Source of the DNA: an uncultured Candidatus Altimarinota bacterium
Lineage (GTDB): Bacteria > Patescibacteriota > Gracilibacteria > BD1-5 > UBA6164
Reading direction: 5' to 3'
NCBI GenBank assembly: GCA_937944175.1
Contig: CALDZW010000127.1
Location: 1-6,049, forward strand
Length of the DNA stretch: 6,049 nt
The position numbers were made by a program, and so were the translations under genes. Numbering within the stretch: the stretch's first letter is position 1; the number at the start of each line of letters is the position of its first letter. This document shows positions 1 to 5,326 of the stretch, one piece after another. The notes beneath the pieces are model-generated. The model was not told where the DNA came from. It ran no database searches and saw only the letters and a list, made by a program, of their open reading frames with translations.

Positions 1-102
1 ATGTTCTAGGGGCTTCCCATCTTCTCAGACGAACACTTTTTTTAGGATATCTATTTTTTCTTTATAGCTTTCATCAATTTCTATGTTTATTTTTTTACTC
101 AT
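1..102 (-). CDS. N-terminal part of an unidentified small protein (partial, runs off left edge)
   Basis: I do not recognise this protein. The first 34 codons are visible from the ATG at 100-102, and the frame stays open to base 1 if the TGA at codon 26 is read as Gly. The N-terminus (MSKKINIEIDESYKEKI) is a short hydrophilic strand-then-helix pattern. It faintly recalls ribbon-helix-helix or other small nucleic-acid-binding proteins, but that is a guess. There is no signal peptide or membrane segment in the visible part. It starts 26 bp after the trpS stop on the same strand, so it may be co-transcribed with trpS. A TATAAT box lies only 9 nt before the ATG, so it could also have its own nearly leaderless transcript. 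No Shine-Dalgarno sequence is visible. Confidence 0.6.
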
Positions 103-111
103 GGTAGTGTT

Positions 112-117
112 ATTATA
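112..117 (-). promoter_or_regulatory. Candidate -10 box (TATAAT) just before the left-edge gene
   Basis: On the minus strand a perfect TATAAT sits 9 nt before the ATG at 102, in the trpS-to-next-gene gap. If used, the transcript would start about 2-3 nt before the start codon and be almost leaderless. No clear -35 was found, and AT-rich DNA gives such boxes by chance. Confidence 0.25.
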
Positions 118-128
118 TTAGTAATTAA

Positions 129-1106
129 TTAACTTAGTCACACAACTTCTAGAACTTCCTTGTACTTATTCTCAACTATACTTGAAGCAAAAGTGTTATT
201 TTTTTGTAATTTATCCTGTAGTGCATCATAGTTTCTCTCATAATACTCATACTTTTCTCGTGGTTTTTTGAAATACTCTAGGACAATTTCTAAAAGTTCT
301 AATTTAGCATGTCAGTAGCCATATCCTCATTGGAAGTATTTTTGAGTAATCTCAGATTGTTTTTCTTTTGACGCAAAAAGTTTTATCAGAGAAAACACTC
401 AGCACTTTTCAGGATCTTTTGGATCGTCTAATCATTCAGATCATGTTACGATACTCATGATTTTTTTCTTCATAGTTTTTTCATCATCAAAAATTCCTAT
501 GAAATTATCATATGATTTACTCATTTTTCTTCCATCAGTTCATGGAATAGTCATGACTGTTTCATCAATGTAGGCATCTGGAAGAGTAAAAGTATCAGAG
601 TTATACATTTTATTAAAATTTCCAGCAATATCACGTGCAAACTCAAGGTGTTGTTTTTGATCTTTTCAAACAGGAACAATTTGTGCATCAAGATTAATGA
701 TGTCACCTGCCATGAGAATAGGGTAGTTGAAAGTAGCCATATTAATTTCAGAATTTTTGTTTTGAGAATCTTTGAAACTATGAGCTCTGAGCATCATAGA
801 ATAGGGAGTAACACTTGTTAGGAACCACATGAGATCAGTATGGTATTTAAGTTTAGATTGTTCAAAGATGATTATTTCTGAGTCATCTGGAAGGAAAGAA
901 AAATACTCAAGAATCACTCTTTTTCTATTCTTTTCAAGAGTTTCTTTATCATGAACAGATGTGATAGAATGCATATCAGCTATCATAAAAAATGTCTCAT
1001 TTCATTCAGACATTTCAATAAGTGGTTTCACTGCTCAAAAATAATTTCATAAATGGAGTCAATTTCCAGTTGGTTTTACTCATGTAAGGATTCTTTTTGA
1101 AGACAT
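129..1106 (-). CDS. trpS: Tryptophanyl-tRNA synthetase (class I aminoacyl-tRNA synthetase)
   Basis: It charges tRNA-Trp with tryptophan using ATP in the cytoplasm. The product is 325 aa, close to the usual bacterial TrpRS length of about 330. It begins MSSKRILTGVKPTG. The HIGH-type signature is seen as LHLGN (residues 17-21). The Rossmann core follows with ADMHS, then the FEQSKL and YPILMAGDI segments typical of TrpRS, and VPVGKDQKQHLEF with its TGA-coded glycine. The KMSKS loop is perfect at residues 194-198 (KMSKSYDN). Thirteen in-frame TGA codons sit at glycine positions, and the real stop is TAA at 129-131. The ATG at 1104-1106 fits the family N-terminus, and no better start lies upstream. 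A terminator separates it from the upstream 273-aa gene, so it probably has its own promoter. No Shine-Dalgarno sequence is visible. Under the standard code only a fragment around 666-986 appears. Confidence 0.97.
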
Positions 1107-1145
1107 ATTCAGTATTTTAGATAAATATAAAATATTATACTTTTA

Positions 1146-1173
1146 ATTGTACCAAAAAACTATAATTCGACAA
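1146..1173 (-). promoter_or_regulatory. Candidate trpS promoter
   Basis: On the minus strand, TTGTCG (1168-1173) and TACAAT (1146-1151) are separated by 16 bp, upstream of the trpS ATG at 1106. A second, perfect TATAAT lies at 1134-1139 but lacks a good -35. Both lie after the terminator of the preceding gene, where a trpS promoter is expected. The assignment is by consensus match only. Confidence 0.35.
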
Positions 1174-1215
1174 AAGTTCTTTAGTATAAAGGAAAGTGAC
1201 ATTTTTATTCTCCCT

Positions 1216-1242
1216 AAAAAAAGAGACACAAGTGTCTCTTTT
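1216..1242 (-). terminator. Intrinsic terminator after the 273-aa secreted repeat protein
   Basis: An 11-bp perfect stem (1219-1229 with 1232-1242; core GAGACAC/GTGTCTC) around a tiny loop lies 16 bp past the stop codon. On the minus strand it ends in a run of seven T (complement of 1216-1222). It should end transcription before trpS. Confidence 0.85.
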
Positions 1243-1258
1243 ACCCAAATATCCTCAA

Positions 1259-2080
1259 TTATTGTTCAATAGTCTGATATGCTTTATTTCATCATCTTTT
1301 TCACCCCTTTTTTCGGTGTCCTTTTTTTCCTTTATATTCTGATCTGAATGCTTCAAGTTGAGCTGTTTCATCATCTGTTAGTTCAGTACCAGCTTTCTTT
1401 TTTTCTATAAGTGGCTTAATAGCTTCTTTAGCTGCCTCTCTTTCAGCACGTTGAGTTTGCATCTCTACAATAGTAGCTTTTTCTTCGACAGTAATTGATT
1501 CACCATTTACAAGTTTCTTAATGAGCTCTTTGTTTTCAGATGATCCTCTTTTTCCTCCTCTTTTCCCTTCATTACTATTCATCTTCTCAGCAATTTCATT
1601 TCTCAAAACTTCTTCATCTGTAGTAAGAGCTGTTCATGCTATAAGCTTATCAATAACTGTTTTTTTTGCTTGCTTTTGATCTTGTCTCTCAGCTTTTTTA
1701 GTTTCAAAAAATGCTGTTTTTTCTTCATTACTCATTGATTCTAGAGCTATTTTCTCTTCGTCAGTAAGGTTTTTCATTCCTTTCTTTCCACCTCTTTTTC
1801 CTCAATGTTTTCCTTCTCTCTTAGGAAGAATACTTTTTAGTTCATCTAGTTGAGCTTGTTCAGCTTCAGTTAAATCAGTTCCTGATTTTTTCTTCATTAT
1901 CAGATCTTTAGCTGCAGTCATGTTTGCTTTTTGATCTTCAGTTAAATTCATTGAAGCTATTTTCTTTTCAAATTTGTTAGCAATAGAACCTGAAGAAGAA
2001 TCATCAGCATTAGAAAGAGAAGCAAAGCCAGTTGAAGCTATTCATATAACCAAAACAGCAGATAATATTTTATTATTCAT
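1259..2080 (-). CDS. Secreted Lys/Glu/Gly-rich repeat protein, function unknown
   Basis: The product is 273 aa with no family I can name. Residues 1-25 form a signal peptide: a Lys after NN, a hydrophobic core (LSAVLVIGIASTGFA) and a likely cleavage after SNA before DD. The mature protein is low-complexity, helical and highly charged. It carries six helix-start motifs of the form (L/I)T-x-(E/D), at residues 46, 70, 105, 152, 196 and 234, loosely like the LTxxQ motif of Spy/CpxP periplasmic proteins. These group as three units of about 75-80 residues. Each has an E/K-rich helix, then a (K/A)-x-G-T-x-LT or similar turn, another helix, and a basic Gly patch (GKHGGKRGGKKG at 90-101, GKRGGKRG at 172-179, GGKRGGNK at 259-266). 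Glycines 13, 93, 149, 260, 263 and 264 are TGA-coded, and the stop is TAA. The basic patches could bind polyanions such as DNA or cell-wall polymers, but this is inference. It is monocistronic, with a terminator just downstream. Confidence 0.88.
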
Positions 2081-2139
2081 AATACAAGTAATTAATAAGT
2101 AAATAATAGATATTCAATAACAGTATTTATGGGTATAAA

Positions 2140-2169
2140 TATATTCTTTATTGAATTTTTTTTAGTCAA
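2140..2169 (-). promoter_or_regulatory. Candidate promoter of the secreted repeat protein
   Basis: On the minus strand, TTGACT (2164-2169) and AATATA (2140-2145) are 18 bp apart, about 60 bp upstream of the ATG at 2080. The -35 is good and the -10 is weak. It is supported only by consensus match and position. Confidence 0.3.
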
Positions 2170-2310
2170 TCACAAGAGTGATACCTTTAGTTATCTAAGT
2201 TTTTGTATAGTTTCTATTTACTTTTTTAGACAAAAGTGTATATTGTTCTTGCAAAGGAGACTTTGTGTGATTTGAGTATAACTTGTTAGTTGTACTCTTT
2301 TTTAGTATAC

Positions 2311-2337
2311 CTCTTATACTTAAGAAGTATGTAAGAG
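2311..2337. other. Imperfect hairpin inside the long gap
   Basis: CTCTTA-TACTT, a 3-nt loop (AAG), then AAGTA-TG-TAAGAG form an 11-bp stem with a 2-nt bulge. On the plus strand it is followed by a pyrimidine-rich stretch (atttctctctttt) rather than a clean T-run, so it is a weak terminator candidate or part of a structured RNA. Confidence 0.35.
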
Positions 2338-2623
2338 ATTTCTCTCTTTTATATTTTATTCCAGGTAAGCATATGTTTGAGAACCTCTTTTAGCTAAGAT
2401 AAGAATCTTTAGTTGAGATACAAACAGTATATATTTTCTTGGAAAAACCTTTTTTCAAATAGCGAAACATGTATGTGAGTAGGGAGATTCCTATAGGCTT
2501 TAATTATTTTCACCTCTTACTACCTACTAACAATTCTTAATAAAAACATTGTGTAATATCAAAGATTGTTTTCTCGATGTTACAAAGTAATTATACTAAA
2601 GTATTTTAAGAAGTGAGTAAGAA

Positions 2624-3163
2624 CTATATTTTTGTATATTCATAGATACTATAGACATTCTTTTGTTCTTTATGTTGAGTCTGTATGAAATTATCATTAT
2701 TCATAATAAAACAATAGGAAAAAAAGCGTGCAGTATCATTCATTTGCTCTAACAACTTTGGGGCAATTTTTTTTGTAACTGTTTCAGGGAGGCCAAAGAT
2801 GTAGAATACATCAAATGTGCTAAAGTCTTGTTTCAGAGCATTTCAATAAATGATGTTGATATTTTTTAGTCCTGAAAAATAGACTCTTAGTTTTGAGAAT
2901 ATAAATAGTAGGGGAGAGAGCTCTATTCCGGTAACATGAGCCTCTGGATTATGCTTTGCTAAATAGAGTGATACTTTTGCTGTTCAGCATCAAATTTCTA
3001 GAAATTTTTCTCACGGTTTAAGTCAGAGAATTTTATGAATACGTGAAAGATCTGAGCTTTTTGTTGGAACCCAAGGAGCCAGTGAAAAAAAAGAAAATAT
3101 GCTGATAAGCAGTATAATATAAAAAATAAGTTCAAGCTCAGGAGAAATAAATGCTTCAAGCAT
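2624..3163 (-). CDS. Membrane-anchored class I SAM-dependent methyltransferase, FAM173-like
   Basis: The 179-aa product should transfer a methyl group from SAM; the substrate is unknown. Residues 10-29 (LELIFYIILLISIFSFFSLA) form one transmembrane segment. It is followed by PWVPT, like the FVPT-type motif of the FAM173 / ATP-synthase c-subunit lysine methyltransferase group. SAM motif I is EIGCGTA (56-62), with both glycines TGA-coded. The acidic motif follows as GIELSP (79-84), and later come YGNALKQD and a DVFYIFGLPE stretch, where that family has a similar Phe-Gly-x-Pro. The stop is TAG. I chose the ATG at 3161-3163. A start at 3271 keeps the frame open, but it would overlap the divergent gene and add only AT-rich Tyr/Ile/Ser codons. 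FAM173-type enzymes methylate lysines of membrane proteins, but that role here is inference from fold and anchor only. Confidence 0.85.
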
Positions 3164-3182
3164 ATTGGAAAAATAAAAATAA

Positions 3183-3203
3183 TATATACTATAGTAGTAT
3201 ATA
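3183..3203. promoter_or_regulatory. Palindrome in the divergent promoter region
   Basis: A perfect 9-bp inverted repeat (TATATACTA, spacer TAG, TAGTATATA) lies in the 49-bp gap between the two divergent starts at 3163 and 3213. Each arm contains a TATACT-like -10 facing outward, so the palindrome could be two back-to-back -10 boxes, an operator, or both. Clear -35 boxes were not found. The position is telling, but the AT-rich context lowers certainty. Confidence 0.4.
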
Positions 3204-3212
3204 GATTGATTA

Positions 3213-3869
3213 ATGCAATTAGATTTGAAAAATAAGGCCATTATTTTTATTCTTGCAATCCTAATACTCATTTGAGTGGGGTCTTCTTTGTGGTTAAAAA
3301 AAAGTTGATATACCCTTGATATGGTTTCTATCTATGTATGAAAGAATCTATGGTTAGCTATAGGAGCATTTCTTACTCTTTTTATTATACGAATATTTAT
3401 CTTTCTTCCTTCTACTGTTATCATTCTTGCATTTTGAATGCTCACTCAAGATATTTGGCTTACATTTATAGTCTCAATGATTGGAGTAGTAATTGGATTG
3501 GTACAAACGTATTATATTGGCTATTTGTTGAATAATGGTGTAGGAAGTGATTCACAAATATTACAAAAAGTGCAACTGCAGATCAAAAAGATAAAAAAGT
3601 GAGGATTTACATATATTCTGGTTGGTTGCTTTTTTCCAGTATTCCCAACTGATGTGATTTGTTATGCTGCAGGATTTATAAGATTCGATTTTAAGAAATA
3701 CTTATGAGCTGCAACTCTCTGAGAGACTATTTTAGTTTTAGGGTATTCTTTTTTGTGAAAGAATGTAGAACAGTACTTTATTCCACTTTCAATTACATGA
3801 ATTATATGAATATGAATCTATTTATTGTATTTGTATATTATTAAGCAAAAATCACAATGAGATCGGTAA
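3213..3869 (+). CDS. VTT-domain (TVP38/TMEM64/DedA-like) integral membrane protein
   Basis: The 218-aa polytopic membrane protein resembles the SNARE-associated/VTT superfamily (TVP38, TMEM64 and DedA-type proteins). Members are implicated in lipid scrambling or transport and membrane homeostasis. Hydrophobic segments lie at about 9-28, 46-64, 68-77, 81-106, 133-152 and 189-210. Family-like landmarks are R60 followed by FLPS (64-67), GMLTQD (75-80), the FFPVFPTD re-entrant-type loop with its prolines (140-147), and AAGFIRFDFKKYLGA (152-166). Twelve TGA codons are read as Gly, including G165, G170 and the cluster 196-201; the stop is TAA. The ATG at 3213 is the first start after the divergent promoter region, and the next residues lead straight into the first helix. 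The specific substrate is unknown. ung follows 93 bp downstream on the same strand and may share its transcript. Confidence 0.85.
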
Positions 3870-3926
3870 ATGAGGTTTTTAGTATCCTCATCTGTTCGCT
3901 TGACATCTTCCCCTTAAGTCTAAGGG
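3870..3926 (+). other. Two small hairpins between the VTT gene and ung
   Basis: ATGAGG (3870-3875) pairs with CCTCAT (3886-3891) over a 10-nt loop, and CCCTTA (3911-3916) pairs with TAAGGG (3921-3926) over a 4-nt loop. Neither is followed by a T-run on the plus strand, so they look more like mRNA-processing or attenuation structures than intrinsic terminators. A TTGACA at 3900-3905 lies between them without a matching -10. Confidence 0.3.
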
Positions 3927-3962
3927 AGAGAGAAGAAGATTATATATGTAACATATAAATGA

Positions 3963-4667
3963 ATGAAACTACAACTCACTCTATCATGGAAAAAGCATTT
4001 GTGATTAGAAATGAAGAAAGACTATTTTCAGGAGATAATAGAATTTTTAGAAACTGAAAAAAAGGCCTGAAAGATAATATATCCCCAAGAGCAAGATATT
4101 TTTAGTGCACTGAATTTTACTGATTTTGAAGACGTAAAAGTAGTGATTCTTTGACAAGATCCATACCACTGAGAAGGACAGGCTCACTGACTTAGTTTTT
4201 CAGTGCAGGATTGAGTGAAGGTTCCACCAAGTCTTAAAAATGTGTATAGAGAGATAGAGAATGATATTACTTACCCCCAACACCTCACTTGTAAGGAGGG
4301 AAGATTACTAGATAAGCAATCTTGAAATCTAACAATATGGGCTGAACAATGAGTACTACTGCTTAATTCTTGTCTTACTGTTGAAAAATCAAAACCAGCA
4401 AGTCATAGTAAGATATGATGGCAATTATTTACTGACCAAATAATTAACACTCTATCTGATGAAAAAGAGAATGTAGTTTTTCTTCTCTGGGGAGCATTTG
4501 CTCAATCAAAAAAGCCACTTATCAATGAAGATAAACACCTTGTTCTTGAAACAACACATCCAAGTCCTTTCTCTGCTTATAGATGATTTCTATGATCGAA
4601 ACATTTTAGTAAGACTAATCAATATTTGAAAAAGTACTGATTGAAAGAAATAGAGTGGATCAAATAA
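3963..4667 (+). CDS. ung: Uracil-DNA glycosylase, family 1
   Basis: It removes uracil from DNA to start base-excision repair. The product is 234 aa (E. coli Ung is 229). The water-activating motif GQDPYHGEGQAHG is at 64-76, with catalytic D66 and Y68 and with F79 of LSFSV as the base-stacking residue. N135 in LLLNSCLT is the uracil-specificity Asn. The C-terminal motif is HPSPFSAYRG starting at H199. Thus all key family-1 residues are present, but the residue matching the E. coli intercalating Leu191 is Phe (F203). Twelve of fifteen glycines are TGA-coded, including three in the catalytic motif; the stop is TAA. The ATG at 3963 is in frame and begins MKLQLTLSWKKHLG, a normal Ung N-terminus; an ATG 4 nt upstream is in the wrong frame. 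No Shine-Dalgarno sequence is seen. A strong terminator begins at the stop codon itself. Confidence 0.97.
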
Positions 4668-4707
4668 AAAAGGTAGTGTATGAATGCATTCATACACTAC
4701 CTTTTTT
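4666..4707. terminator. Perfect 42-bp inverted repeat, bidirectional terminator
   Basis: GGTAGTGTATGAATG (4672-4686) is exactly complementary to 4687-4701, flanked by an A-run (4666-4671) and a T-run (4702-4708). The centre is GAATGCATTC. It lies between the convergent ends of ung (stop 4665-4667) and the zinc-ribbon gene (stop 4713-4715) and provides a stem plus T-tract for both. The first As of the repeat are the last bases of the ung stop codon. Confidence 0.93.
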
Positions 4708-4712
4708 TGTGT

Positions 4713-5294
4713 TTATTTTTTCTTTTTATCTTTTTTCTTATCTTTGCTCTTCTTTTCGTCATCTTTTTTTTCTTCTATTTTCTTTGTATGCTTATTTTCA
4801 TCATATGGTTTTTTTTCTCAACAATGAGCACATATCTTCCATTCTTTATCAATCTTTTTATCACAGGACTTACAAGAATACTTGAGCTCCTCTTTACAGT
4901 TTGGGCAAAATTTGAAGGCATTATCAATAGGGTATTCACATGATGGGCATTTGATAATAGTATCTTTTTTTGATTTGAGCTTAGATTCAATTGAATCAGC
5001 AAGGCTTTCTAAATTTACTTCTATTTCTTCATAATATCTTTCAAAGAGAGTCTTTGTTGGTCTTACAAGAAGATAGATAAATACTCAGAATGGAGTAAGA
5101 ATCAGTATAATAAGAATTGAAAGGAATTGTAAAAACAATGAATCAGTTCTATTAGTAATATCTCTAATGACCCAAACAAGAATTGAAATCCAGATCACAA
5201 AGAAGTATACAACAGCCATTTTAATAAATGTCTCGATTGTCATCATATTTGAAACTGTTTCCCACAAATTTACAAACATTGCATTATCTTCCAT
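4713..5294 (-). CDS. Two-helix membrane protein with a double zinc ribbon and Lys-rich tail
   Basis: The 193-aa protein is of unknown function. Two transmembrane helices (about 25-43 and 53-77, the second ending in FGVFIYLLVRP) are followed by a short linker, TKTLFERYYEEIE, and an acidic/basic helix. Then come two zinc-ribbon knuckle pairs: C116-x2-C119 with C130-x2-C133, and C141-x2-C144 with C155-x2-C158, a DZR-like arrangement binding two zinc ions. Residues 159-193 form a tail of Lys, Glu and Asp ending in KKKDKKKK. The ribbon and tail lie on one side of the membrane, probably the cytoplasm. Gly70 and Gly159 are TGA-coded; the stop is TAA. The ATG at 5294 was chosen because a start at 5351 would overlap the trmD end. 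It follows trmD by 32 bp as the second gene of an operon. Zinc-ribbon proteins of this layout are, from memory, common in CPR genomes. Confidence 0.85.
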
Positions 5295-5326
5295 AGAGTT
5301 TAGGCATTTATTTATATAAAACATGC

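Larger units (their letters stand above)
2081..2623. other. 543-bp AT-rich gap with no supported gene
   Basis: Neither strand holds an open frame of useful length even with TGA read as Gly, because TAA and TAG are frequent in all frames. What can be seen is a hairpin at 2311-2337, a short complementary pair (AGTAGG/CCTACT) bracketing roughly 2480-2530, and a promoter-like site at its left end that would serve the 273-aa gene. I recognise no RNase P, tmRNA, SRP, 6S or riboswitch core. It may hold the 3' region of the methyltransferase transcript, a small RNA or a decayed gene; none is demonstrated. Confidence 0.6.

Noticed and set aside
129..1106. Reading the many in-frame TGAs as real stops, meaning the genes are pseudogenes
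   Set aside because: The same pattern affects every gene on both strands, the TGAs fall on conserved glycines, and the frames never contain TAA or TAG before the family-expected C-terminus.
2375..2490. Possible decayed transposase or other gene remnant on the minus strand (MFRYLKKG... then RGSQTYAYLE in another frame)
   Set aside because: The likeness to the start of some IS transposases is short, needs a frameshift, and TAA/TAG stops occur at the rate expected of AT-rich spacer.
3164..3271. A longer N-terminus for the methyltransferase starting at 3271
   Set aside because: It would cover the divergent promoter palindrome and the start of the VTT gene, and it adds only low-complexity Ile/Tyr/Ser codons.
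3338..3535. Short plus-strand open frame inside the VTT gene
   Set aside because: It lies in a different frame of a well-supported membrane-protein gene and has no features of its own.
3900..3905. Consensus TTGACA as an ung promoter
   Set aside because: No -10-like hexamer occurs 16-18 bp downstream (the site reads AGGGAG), so it was not called as a promoter.
3959..4105. A 48-codon open frame from the ATG at 3959, overlapping ung
   Set aside because: It is out of frame with ung, resembles nothing, and ends at TAG within the ung coding region.
3963..4667. Mycoplasma-type code 4 (TGA as Trp)
   Set aside because: Trp would replace invariant glycines in GQDPYHG, EIGCG and VPVG, and conserved Trp residues are coded by TGG.
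4655..4943. Plus-strand open frames rich in Phe/Leu opposite the zinc-ribbon gene
   Set aside because: They are the antisense of the Lys-rich tail and zinc ribbons; the minus-strand frame has the CxxC motifs and membrane helices.
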